Origin: an uncultured Clostridia bacterium
GTDB taxonomy: Bacteria; Bacillota; Clostridia; Oscillospirales; CAG-272
Assembly: GCA_937894775.1 (NCBI GenBank)
Contig: CALAXC010000322.1
Span: 1 to 9,718 of the forward strand
Length of the DNA stretch: 9,718 bases
Direction: 5' to 3'
Shown: positions 1 through 6,147 of the stretch, in pieces
Numbering within the stretch: position 1 is the first letter of the stretch
How the letters are laid out: each line of letters opens with the position of its first letter
Program-made: the position numbers and the translations under genes
The notes under the pieces: generated by a model
The model's database searches: none
What the model saw: the letters and a program-made list of their open reading frames with translations, nothing else
What the model was told of the DNA's origin: nothing

Positions 1-175
1 TCTGCCCCTCTTGACCCCGCAAGTTTTTTGAAAAAAACTTGACCAAAAACTTTCCATCTGGGTTTGTGCGAACATTGTGCGCAGATTGCCTGTCGGCTCA
101 GCCGACTTTTGAAAAAAGCGAAACCAAAAACTTTCCTTGATCGCTCTTTGCAAGATGTACATAGCGCCCGATAAT
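1..175. repeat. Mosaic palindromic intergenic repeat, block A
   Basis: This gene-free DNA is made of short palindromic modules that recur, reordered, at 5934-6104. Positions 20-41 form a CAAG...CTTG palindrome around T and A runs. Positions 38-82 are module M1, ending in a GTGCG/ACATTGTGCGC element. Positions 84-109 are module M2, with the stem GTCGGC-TCA-GCCGAC at 92-106. Positions 107-172 are module M3. M3 matches 5934-5999 at 63 of 66 positions without gaps, and M2 matches 6028-6053 at 26 of 26. Both M1 and M3 contain the core ACCAAAAACTTT after an A run. The block probably continues left of the window. I recall similar sequences from many gut Clostridia, but could not check this here. The function is unknown. 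Confidence 0.85.
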
Positions 176-178
176 AGT

Positions 179-219
179 GTGGGGGAAGGAATTTTCTTTC
201 ACGAAATTCCTTCCCCCAC
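179..219 (-). terminator. Hairpin downstream of the serine hydrolase gene, probable terminator
   Basis: The arms at 179-194 and 204-219 form a perfect 16-bp inverted repeat (GTGGGGGAAGGAATTT and its complement) around a 9-base loop. It lies about 18 bases beyond the hydrolase stop codon. The strong stem and its position suggest transcription termination. However, the minus-strand sequence after the stem (ACTATTATC) is not a proper T run, so it could instead be an mRNA-stabilising hairpin or another palindrome of the adjacent repeat family. Confidence 0.6.
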
Positions 220-236
220 TTATTACTTATCAAAAA

Positions 237-1091
237 TCAGTCCTGATAATCGGCAACCCAGTCGGTAAATCCGTTTTCGCCGCATCCAAGCCAAGCAACA
301 ACTCTCTTAGCGCCCGGAACTACCATTATCTTCTGACCTCTCATACCGCCCTTACCGTAAGCCTTTCCGCCGCCGCAGGACTTGAACTCATAACCGTTCT
401 TAATAACTGTATTTACCCATTCCTCGGAAATAATACGCTTACCTTCATACATACCGCCATTAAGATAGATCATACCGTGCTTTACCATATCCTCAACGCG
501 AATATAAAGGCCTGTAGCGCCCATTGCGTGTCCCTTGGGACAATGGCTCCAAGCCGCCTCGCGACAACCCGTAGGATAGAAAAGATTCTGCCAGAGGAAA
601 TCATCTGTTCCCATACCTGCACGCTTTTCAACTATTCTCGAAAGAAGATAGAAAGCTGCATCGGTGTATGTTTCCTTTACAAGATCAAAATCTTCCTTGA
701 TAGGAGCATTAAGAGTATAAGCAAGATAATCGTCACCAAATGTAGTAGCATCAAAGCAGTCAATATCGAGGAATCCACCCGAAAGTCCTACCTTATGCAA
801 CAAAAGCATATGAACTGTAGTCTTTGTCCATACCTCGTTATATGTTTGGGGAAGCTCGTCTGCAAGAATGTCTGTAAGTGTTTCATCTGTGCGAAGAAGT
901 CCTCTGTCAACAAGCATACCGATAGCGGTTACTACGTAAGACTTGGAAACCGAATACGTATCCTGACAAGGATTTGTCTTCTGAAGACGCATAGTTTCAA
1001 ACTTACCGTCGTGATATTCACCTATAAAAAATACGTTAGCCGCCTCACGGCTTTCAATTTCTGCCTTAAAATCTTCCAAAAATTTGCTCAT
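237..1091 (-). CDS. Serine hydrolase, beta-lactamase/esterase (class C-like) family
   Basis: The 284-residue protein has the layout of serine beta-lactamase-like hydrolases (Beta-lactamase family, PF00144). S47-V-S-K50 fits the SxxK nucleophile/base motif. Y142-T-D144 sits where the YxN motif belongs, with Asp in place of the usual Asn. The glycine-rich segment around 240-252 (GGGKAYGKGGMRG) takes the place of the usual HxG/KTG region. MLLLHKVGLSG at 95-105 matches the conserved LL-H-SGL stretch. The protein is shorter than most members (about 330-400 residues) and shows no signal peptide, so it is probably cytoplasmic and more likely an esterase or peptidase than an antibiotic-resistance enzyme; the substrate is unknown. 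Its ATG overlaps the TGA of the upstream SDR gene. The site AAAGGAG lies inside that gene's end, 11 bases before the start, which suggests translational coupling. Confidence 0.85.
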   Translation of the reverse strand: MSKFLEDFKAEIESREAANVFFIGEYHDGKFETMRLQKTNPCQDTYSVSKSYVVTAIGMLVDRGLLRTDETLTDILADELPQTYNEVWTKTTVHMLLLHKVGLSGGFLDIDCFDATTFGDDYLAYTLNAPIKEDFDLVKETYTDAAFYLLSRIVEKRAGMGTDDFLWQNLFYPTGCREAAWSHCPKGHAMGATGLYIRVEDMVKHGMIYLNGGMYEGKRIISEEWVNTVIKNGYEFKSCGGGKAYGKGGMRGQKIMVVPGAKRVVAWLGCGENGFTDWVADYQD

Positions 1092-1954
1092 TTTAAGTAA
1101 ATCTCCTTTGCTGTGTTAGATATTTTTTCTGCCTCCTCTTTCGAGCAGGTCTTTATTTTCTTTTTCTTAGGCAGTCCCCAGACGTCAAATAAACGCGGAC
1201 CTATCCATTCATTTTTTTCGGTAGTCTTAAATATTCCCGAAAGAATACAAAGACTCGCCTTTTTGGGATTCATAAAAATTATCTTCATAGGATATTTTAT
1301 GATCGCATAAAGAAGCTTTGGATAATGCGCCGTTATATTCGTAACGGCAATTCCGGGATGCGTTACCGAAATAACACCCTCATACTCATCAAGTCCCCAA
1401 AGAGAATACATAAGATACCGTTTTGCGTTTCCGTAGACCTTACTTGACGCCTTGCGCGTAGAAAAATCTATATCCGAAGGATCGATCTTTGAATAATTGT
1501 GAGCTATACTGCCCACCGCAACCAAGCGTCCGCCCCGCGCCTTTATTTTAGGCAAAAGAGTCTGCGCAAGAATATACGGAGAAACAAAATTTATATTAAA
1601 AACGTTATTATAACCGTTCTTTCCCGTATTTCTCGGGATCTTATACGCGCCCGCATTCAAAACGAGATAGTCTATCTCCTCATCGAGAAGCTTTTGCGCC
1701 GTTTCTCTTACCGCCTCAACATCCTCAAGATCAAGTATATACTGTTTTACCGTCACATCGGGATATAATTCAAGCAATTCCGATTTAAGAGCATCGGAAC
1801 GTGCCTTATTACGGTCAATAATTATAAGCGATGCCGAAAGCGAACAAAAAAACTTAGAAAGCTCTTTACCGAGTCCGCCCGTAGAACCGCTTATCGCAAC
1901 AGTCTTGCTCTTAAGAGAAACGGTATTTTTGTCCAGCCATTTTTTATAATTCAT
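1088..1954 (-). CDS. Short-chain dehydrogenase/reductase (SDR) family oxidoreductase
   Basis: The 288-residue protein is a classical-type SDR that should use NAD(P)(H). With M1 at 1954, the nucleotide-binding motif is SGSTGGLG at 22-29 (TGxxxGxG type). D75 lies in the LDLED segment, N100-A-G102 is the NAG motif and N122 is the helix-4 Asn. S149 (VGS) with Y174-xxx-K178 (YGNAK) completes the catalytic set, followed by P200-G201. The pattern resembles retinol-dehydrogenase-like members, but the substrate cannot be read from sequence. An in-frame ATG at 1988-1990 would add 12 residues (MKASGRLL...). That ATG lies in the loop of the terminator hairpin at 1970-2010 and the extension is not SDR-like, so I prefer 1954, although no good ribosome site precedes it. 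The gene is coupled to the downstream serine hydrolase through an ATGA overlap. Confidence 0.88.
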   Translation of the reverse strand: MNYKKWLDKNTVSLKSKTVAISGSTGGLGKELSKFFCSLSASLIIIDRNKARSDALKSELLELYPDVTVKQYILDLEDVEAVRETAQKLLDEEIDYLVLNAGAYKIPRNTGKNGYNNVFNINFVSPYILAQTLLPKIKARGGRLVAVGSIAHNYSKIDPSDIDFSTRKASSKVYGNAKRYLMYSLWGLDEYEGVISVTHPGIAVTNITAHYPKLLYAIIKYPMKIIFMNPKKASLCILSGIFKTTEKNEWIGPRLFDVWGLPKKKKIKTCSKEEAEKISNTAKEIYLK

Positions 1955-1969
1955 AATTTTAAAAATCAA

Positions 1970-2010
1970 GAGCCGCCCACTCGCCTTCATAGCAGCGAGT
2001 AAGGCGGCTC
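1970..2010 (-). terminator. Intrinsic terminator after the Gfo/Idh/MocA oxidoreductase
   Basis: The outer arms 1970-1977 and 2003-2010 (GAGCCGCC / GGCGGCTC) and inner arms 1979-1984 and 1995-2000 (ACTCGC / GCGAGT) form a GC-rich stem. It has one small internal bulge and a 10-base loop. On the minus strand it is followed by TTGATTTTT, which fits a rho-independent terminator about 40 bases after the oxidoreductase stop. The plus-strand side also has a T-rich tail (CTTTTATCTTTTTTT), so it could work in both directions. The SDR start codon at 1954 comes only 16 bases after the stem. Confidence 0.8.
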
Positions 2011-2049
2011 CTTTTATCTTTTTTTATTTAAGTGCCGAACAGCTCAAGC

Positions 2050-3342
2050 TCAGATCTTGATCTTAGCGTAGCTTTCGTCAACGTCCTTCTTGCTCCAACC
2101 AAGTCCAAGGTAATCGTTAGCTTCCCAAATTTCTCTTGCCTTTTCAAGAGCACCTTCGGGAGGACACCAAGGAGAAAGTGTGCGAGGAGGCATTCCTGTA
2201 TCGTCCTGACCTTCTACACGGATAGGAGTCCAGAAATCATTTTCATATCTCTTACGGTCTTCCTCGTCATCAAACTTAGGAACATCATAAGTAATACCGC
2301 CGTTGCAAGCAGACTTCCAAGCGAGAATACCGATAGCCGACATAGCGCACGCACGGTATACGTTAAGGTAAGGCTGTTCGCCTTTTCTGATCGCGTCAAC
2401 GAAATAGTACTGAACGAAGTAATCTCCGCCGCCATGACCTGCATTTGCAGCCTGAGCAGCAAACTCCTCGGGCCATTCAGGCAAATAAGAACGGTACTTA
2501 GGCTGATCACCCTTATCGCGCGACTGATGCCATACTGTAATTCTGTCATCTCCTCTATCCTGCTCGCAAGCGCCCTTTGTACCGAACAAGCTTGTGATCA
2601 TAGAATGAGTTCTGAAAGCGCCCTGAAGTGTTCTTACTACAGCTCCGTTGTCCATCTGGCAGAGAATAATTCCACCTGGGTCCTGAAGTCTTACTTCATT
2701 TCCGCGATAGCTCTGATCTGCGATCTTGGGAACAAATCCTGTTACCTTAGTAGGCATAGTATCGGTAATCATCATAACGGGAGCTATTGCGTGTGTGCAG
2801 TAGTAGGTTGAAGGGATCTGGTTTCTCCAGTGATACTCACCCGGAGCGATATCTGCAGGCTCGTGCATAGGATGGCAGTACTCACCCTCTGCGTAAAGAA
2901 CTTCACCGAGCTCACCTGTCTGATAAAGGCGGCGCATCTCCATTCTTGCCTTAGTAAAGGGATAATTTTCAGCTATCATATATATTTTGCCCGATTCCTC
3001 AACGGCGCGGCAAAGCTCTACGCCCTCTCCGATCGTTCCCATAGCGATACATTCAGAAAGTACGTGTTTTCCTGCGCGGAGAGCCTTGATCGCAAATTCT
3101 GCGTGCTCATGGAAATAGTTCGCAAGAATAACCGCATCTATATCTGCTTTTGCGAGCATTTCATCATAATCTGTGTAAAGTTCAACCGATTTGTCCTCGT
3201 TGTCGTACTTTGACTTACAGATAGCAAGCTTTTTCTCGTTTCTGTCGCAAATTGCCATAAGCTTCATTCCAAGCTCCGGACCGGGGTGCATAAATACTTT
3301 ACCTCTACCCGTACCAACAACGGCATACTTAATAGGTTCCAT
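2050..3342 (-). CDS. Gfo/Idh/MocA family oxidoreductase
   Basis: The 430-residue protein has the N-terminal Rossmann fold of the family, with VVGTGRGKVF at 8-17 for NAD(P) binding. The second half of the fold includes AVILANYFHEHAEFAIKALRAG at 70-91 and HVLSEC at 93-98. The usual EKP motif appears here as E97-C98-I99, so the canonical Lys is absent. Such variants are seen in some branches of the family and may change the reaction or substrate. AENYPFTKARM (124-134) and the His-containing segment YYCTHAIAPVM (180-190) mark the C-terminal domain, with H184 a candidate active-site residue. Members typically oxidise or reduce sugars, inositols and amino-sugar derivatives in the cytoplasm; the substrate here is unknown. 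The start at 3342 follows AAAGGAAGG with 8 bases of spacing. A terminator follows the gene. Confidence 0.88.
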   Translation of the reverse strand: MEPIKYAVVGTGRGKVFMHPGPELGMKLMAICDRNEKKLAICKSKYDNEDKSVELYTDYDEMLAKADIDAVILANYFHEHAEFAIKALRAGKHVLSECIAMGTIGEGVELCRAVEESGKIYMIAENYPFTKARMEMRRLYQTGELGEVLYAEGEYCHPMHEPADIAPGEYHWRNQIPSTYYCTHAIAPVMMITDTMPTKVTGFVPKIADQSYRGNEVRLQDPGGIILCQMDNGAVVRTLQGAFRTHSMITSLFGTKGACEQDRGDDRITVWHQSRDKGDQPKYRSYLPEWPEEFAAQAANAGHGGGDYFVQYYFVDAIRKGEQPYLNVYRACAMSAIGILAWKSACNGGITYDVPKFDDEEDRKRYENDFWTPIRVEGQDDTGMPPRTLSPWCPPEGALEKAREIWEANDYLGLGWSKKDVDESYAKIKI

Positions 3343-3370
3343 ATTAAATTCCTTCCTTTAATATATTTTT

Positions 3371-3399
3371 ATTTTAAGATCTATTCAGACTTTCGTCTA
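3371..3399 (-). promoter_or_regulatory. Possible promoter for the Gfo/Idh/MocA gene
   Basis: On the minus strand, TAGACG (3394-3399, four of six bases of TTGACA) is followed after 17 bases by TAAAAT (3371-3376, five of six bases of TATAAT). It lies in the 72-base gap between degV and the oxidoreductase, and transcription would start some 20 bases before the start codon. The -35 match is weak and the region is AT-rich, so read-through from degV is also possible. Confidence 0.3.
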
Positions 3400-3414
3400 T
3401 GTAAGATCCAAAGG

Positions 3415-4269
3415 TCATCTTTTTTCATAGAAAAGAACTCCAAGCGTATTTGGTCCGCAGTGGCTTGATATAACGCCGCCTGCCTGCGTTTCGAGTATCT
3501 CTTCAAAATAGTTCAGCGCCAAAAGCTTATCTTTTACCATCGACACTATCTCAGGATCGCAACCCGAATGAGTGACAAAAACTCTTTTAGGGTCTGCGTT
3601 CATAATAGATGGCATAAGTCCGTCAACGTAAGCAGAAACCGAAACAGCGGTCTTTCCTCTTACCTTTCGTCCAACGCCCATCTTTCCGTCCTTTACAACG
3701 ATTTCGGGATGAAGCTTAAGCGCGTTTGCCATAAGCGCCGTAACAGCGGTGCATCTTCCGCCGCGCGCCAAAAACGTAAGTGTATCGACAACAAAGCTTG
3801 CTCTTACAAGATCTCTGTTCTTCTCTATCTCCTCAACGATCTCCTCAGCGCTCTTACCCGCATCGCAAAGCTCTGCGGCGCGAATTACCTGAAGTCCGAT
3901 ACCTGTAGAGAGATTTTTAGAGTCTATAACGAAAAGTCTTCCGTTTTCCTGCTCCTCACCGTACACTCTTGCCGTATTGCAAGTACTGCTCATAGCCTCG
4001 GATATACCGATATAAACAACGTCATCACCCTCATCCATAAGAGGCTTTACGATCTCGTCAAGCTTATCGAAAGTAATTCCCGCTGTTTTAGGTGTTGTCT
4101 TATTTTCATCCGACCACTTATATATTTCATCGGGAGTTATATCCACTCCGTCGAAATAACTCTTTTCTCCAAGAATTATACAAAGAGGAATAATCTTAAT
4201 ATCATACTTTTCAATCAGCTCCTTTGAAAGATCGCAGGTACTGTCAGAAACTATTCTTATCTTTTTCAT
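3415..4269 (-). CDS. DegV family fatty-acid-binding protein
   Basis: The 284-residue protein has the usual DegV length and motifs. The N-terminal VSDSTCDLS (7-15), GISEAMSST (88-96) with the Ser pair S94-S95, FVVDTLTFLARGGRC (159-173), FVTHSGCD (231-238) and ISSHCGPNTLGVLF (267-280) are all in family order. DegV proteins are cytoplasmic two-domain proteins that bind a fatty acid. In Firmicutes, FakB members hand it to the kinase FakA for incorporation into phospholipid. No fakA (DAK2-domain kinase) gene lies in this window, so a FakB role is inference. The start is preceded by GAGG with 10 bases of spacing. Only about 40 bases separate it from the hairpin at 4310-4367, so its expression probably depends on read-through from the CofE-like gene. 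Confidence 0.93.
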   Translation of the reverse strand: MKKIRIVSDSTCDLSKELIEKYDIKIIPLCIILGEKSYFDGVDITPDEIYKWSDENKTTPKTAGITFDKLDEIVKPLMDEGDDVVYIGISEAMSSTCNTARVYGEEQENGRLFVIDSKNLSTGIGLQVIRAAELCDAGKSAEEIVEEIEKNRDLVRASFVVDTLTFLARGGRCTAVTALMANALKLHPEIVVKDGKMGVGRKVRGKTAVSVSAYVDGLMPSIMNADPKRVFVTHSGCDPEIVSMVKDKLLALNYFEEILETQAGGVISSHCGPNTLGVLFYEKR

Positions 4270-4309
4270 CCTTATTAAATCCTCATTTTTGGTTGTAAAA
4301 TATAATTAA

Positions 4310-4367
4310 AAGGCTGAGAGATCCGCAGTAAAAGGCTTGATCTTTTTCTGCAAAAATTCTCAGCCTT
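4310..4367 (-). terminator. Two-tier hairpin between the CofE-like gene and degV, probable terminator or attenuator
   Basis: The outer arms 4310-4319 and 4358-4367 (AAGGCTGAGA / TCTCAGCCTT) pair perfectly over 10 bases. Inside, 4325-4334 and 4342-4351 form a second 10-base stem with one mismatch and a 7-base loop. On the minus strand the stem runs into TTTTAATTATATTTT, which is terminator-like. It starts only about 8 bases after the CofE-like stop codon. The following degV start is about 40 bases away, too close for an obvious independent promoter, so partial read-through is likely. Confidence 0.7.
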
Positions 4368-4374
4368 CTACGTT

Positions 4375-5568
4375 TTACTCGGTAGTATAATTATCGAAAT
4401 ATCCCTGAATATATACTATGGGCGTTCCCTTATCACCCGAACCCGACGTAAGGTCGCAAAGCGAACCTATAAGATCTGTAAGACGGCGGGGAGTAGTTCC
4501 CTCAGATGCCATTTTTCCTACGAGATCACTATCCTTTGTCTGGATCTTCTGTTTAATAGCTTCCTTAAGCTCTTCGCCCGAAAGCGCCGCAAAATCATTA
4601 TCTGCAAGATACTTAAGCTTAAGCTCGTTAGGAGTTCCCTCAAGTCCCGAAGTATACGCGGGAGAAACAACAGGGTCTGCAAGCTCCCATATCTTTCCGA
4701 TAGGATCTTTGAATGCGCCGTCGCCGTAAACCATTACCTCAACGAGCTTACCGGTTGCCTTAAGGATATTATCCTGGATCTCTTCAACAAGAGGCTGACA
4801 GTCACGCGGGAAAAGCTTTATCTGATTTTCGGTAGCTTTATTTGAACCGAGAAGTCCGTACTGTGCGTTATATCCGCTTCCGTTTATCGGCTCACGGAGT
4901 ATCTCATCAAGTCCGAACACCTTTTCTGCACCCGCCGCTTTAAGCAAGCGCTTTGTACGTGCTCTCGTGTGTATATCGCAGTTTATTACGTTTTTAGTAT
5001 AGTTAAGAACAGTTCTCGGATCGTTTGCAAAAACGATTTCAACCTCCGCGCCGCACTCTTTTACAAGGTTTTCGTAATACTCAACGTAATCAACGCCTGT
5101 AAACGGATGCTTTTCATAACCGAAAAGCTCGCGGTATCTTGCAAGATCAAGAACGTCGCTGTAAGGATTTATTCCCTTTTCGTCAAGCTTATCAAGGCTT
5201 ATAAGATGGTTTCCAACCTCGTCGGAAGGATATGAAAGCATAAGGACCACCTTTTTAGTTCCCTTCGCTATTCCGCGAAGACATATAGCGAAACGGTTAC
5301 GGCTGAGGATCGGGAAAATAACACCAACTTCCTCTCCACCGAACTTATTTTTAACATCAGCGGCAATATCCTCTACAGTAGCGTAGTTACCCTGCGCTCT
5401 CGCAACGATAGCCTCAGTCATAGCAATGATATCTCTGTTGCGTATCTCGTAGCCTTCCTCGCGGGCTGCCGAAAGGACCGACTCGGTAACGATCTTAGCG
5501 AGATCATCTCCGCTTCTGATTATAGGAGCACGTACTCCTCTTGAAATAGTACCAACCATACGACTCAT
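4375..5568 (-). CDS. CofE-like protein (coenzyme F420-0:L-glutamate ligase family)
   Basis: The 397-residue protein resembles the F420_ligase (CofE/FbiB N-terminal, PF01996) family in the longer form found in Clostridia. Recognisable parts are the N-terminal RAPIIRSGDDL (13-23), DIIAMTEAIVARAQGN (46-61) and the C-terminal VMVYGDGAFKDPIGKIWELA (278-297), with an acidic and glycine-rich DGAFKDP suited to metal and nucleotide binding. True CofE adds glutamates to the deazaflavin cofactor F420 using GTP. Most Clostridia are not known to make F420 and no other F420 gene is present here, so the true substrate is probably different. The start at 5568 follows an excellent GGAGGAGGAG site; M4 is a less likely alternative. 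A strong promoter lies upstream and a hairpin follows the stop. Confidence 0.8.
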   Translation of the reverse strand: MSRMVGTISRGVRAPIIRSGDDLAKIVTESVLSAAREEGYEIRNRDIIAMTEAIVARAQGNYATVEDIAADVKNKFGGEEVGVIFPILSRNRFAICLRGIAKGTKKVVLMLSYPSDEVGNHLISLDKLDEKGINPYSDVLDLARYRELFGYEKHPFTGVDYVEYYENLVKECGAEVEIVFANDPRTVLNYTKNVINCDIHTRARTKRLLKAAGAEKVFGLDEILREPINGSGYNAQYGLLGSNKATENQIKLFPRDCQPLVEEIQDNILKATGKLVEVMVYGDGAFKDPIGKIWELADPVVSPAYTSGLEGTPNELKLKYLADNDFAALSGEELKEAIKQKIQTKDSDLVGKMASEGTTPRRLTDLIGSLCDLTSGSGDKGTPIVYIQGYFDNYTTE

Positions 5569-5583
5569 AAAAACTCTCCTCCT

Positions 5584-5604
5584 CCGAGTCTTACTGCGAC
5601 TCGG
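5584..5604 (-). promoter_or_regulatory. Leader hairpin abutting the ribosome site of the CofE-like gene
   Basis: The arms 5584-5590 and 5598-5604 (CCGAGTC / GACTCGG) form a perfect 7-bp stem with a 7-base loop in the 5' leader. On the mRNA the 3' arm ends in CGG and runs directly into AGGAGGAG, so the stem touches or partly covers the ribosome site. It may tune translation or protect the 5' end. No T run follows it in the transcribed direction, so it is not a typical terminator. Confidence 0.5.
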
Positions 5605-5629
5605 AAAACAATTAAAAACTTACTTAGAT

Positions 5630-5658
5630 ATTATATCACAAAATAATTTGAATGTAAA
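5630..5658 (-). promoter_or_regulatory. Sigma-A-type promoter of the CofE-like gene
   Basis: On the minus strand, TTTACA (5653-5658, five of six bases of TTGACA) is followed after exactly 17 bases by a perfect TATAAT (5630-5635). TGA directly before the -10 gives an extended -10 (TGnTATAAT). Transcription should start near 5622, leaving a leader of about 55 bases that contains the hairpin at 5584-5604. It is the clearest promoter in the window and probably also drives degV by read-through. Confidence 0.8.
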
Positions 5659-5740
5659 TAATATCAACCGATTTTTATTTACTTTTTTGTATTTTTTAAT
5701 GATTTTAGTTTTATCCACTATTGGAAATTTTAAAACAGAA

Positions 5741-5947
5741 AACAATGTGCGTACATTGTGCGATGAGTTTTAACGCAGACTAACCACAAAACAAAGGAGA
5801 ACCCCCGACGAGGGTTCTCCCTCTTTCTTTGCTTTGCAAAGAAATTCACCCTCTCCTGCGTTTTTCGAACGATTGAGATGTTTCGCACTCTGCGGAGTGC
5901 GCCTCAGGGCGTCGCCCTGAGAACCTATTCGCTTTTTGAAAAAAGCG
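5741..5947. repeat. Cluster of small palindromes in the gene-free gap
   Basis: Together with the repeat block that follows, this fills most of the 5569-6147 gap. I see no credible gene; short open frames here run through palindromes and lack ribosome sites. The palindromes are ACAATG...CATTGT (5742-5758), GGAGAACCC...GGGTTCTCC (5796-5820), TTTCTTTG...CAAAGAAA (5824-5844), CGCACTC...GAGTGCG (5884-5901), CTCAGGGC-GTC-GCCCTGAG (5903-5921) and CGCTTTTTGAAAAAAGCG (5930-5947). The one at 5796-5820 is followed by a T-rich stretch on the plus strand and could act as a terminator. The region as a whole looks like dispersed repeat DNA. Confidence 0.7.
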
Positions 5948-6104
5948 AAACCAAAAACTTTTCTTGATCGCTCTTTGCAAGATGTACAAAGCACCCGATG
6001 GCTTTGGAGGAGCTATGTGTGTGCGTTGATTGCCTGTCGGCTCAGCCGACTTTGAAAAAGCTTGACCAAAACTTTCCATCTGAGTTAGTGCGTACATTGT
6101 GCGC
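5934..6104. repeat. Mosaic palindromic intergenic repeat, block B
   Basis: Block B contains the same modules as block A but in reverse order: M3 at 5934-5999, a 28-base linker, M2 at 6028-6053 with the stem GTCGGC-TCA-GCCGAC (6036-6050), and M1 at 6061-6104. The modules keep the same strand orientation as at 1-172, so the change is a permutation, not an inversion. M1 differs from its block A copy by one missing A and three substitutions. The end of M1 (ACATTGTGCG) appears a third time at 5751-5762. It lies immediately upstream of the plus-strand operon. TTGACC at 6062-6067 looks like a -35 element but has no matching -10. Confidence 0.85.
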
Positions 6105-6147
6105 TGTACCTTTACCTAACAAAAACCGCGAAAGGAGAAACCTTGAA

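Noticed and set aside
177..1100. Long plus-strand open frame (307 codons) opposite the serine hydrolase
   Set aside because: It is the antisense of a gene with clear family motifs. Its product is rich in Cys, Ser and Lys without domain features, and it starts in the terminator hairpin.
2032..2811. Plus-strand open frame (259 codons) opposite the oxidoreductase
   Set aside because: It is a shadow of the Gfo/Idh/MocA gene, with no ribosome site and no recognisable domain.
3568..4227. Plus-strand open frame (219 codons) opposite degV
   Set aside because: It is antisense to a strongly supported DegV gene, and its composition is typical of a reverse-frame shadow.
6062..6090. TTGACC as the -35 of a promoter for the plus-strand operon
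   Set aside because: The bases 16-18 positions later (TTAGTG region) do not resemble TATAAT, and the same TTGACC is part of the dispersed repeat at 39-44.
5770..6097. Two overlapping minus-strand open frames (74 and 83 codons) in the gap
   Set aside because: They run through palindromes and mosaic repeats, lack ribosome sites and have no domain. They are best seen as repeat-derived.
5741..6104. Repeat-rich gap as a CRISPR array
   Set aside because: The repeats are not evenly spaced, differ in type, carry no unique spacers of constant length and have no cas gene nearby.
5998..6147. N-terminal extension of the LRR_5 protein by 50 codons
   Set aside because: The extension is encoded by repeat DNA, whereas a good ribosome site (6131-6138) precedes the ATG at 6148.
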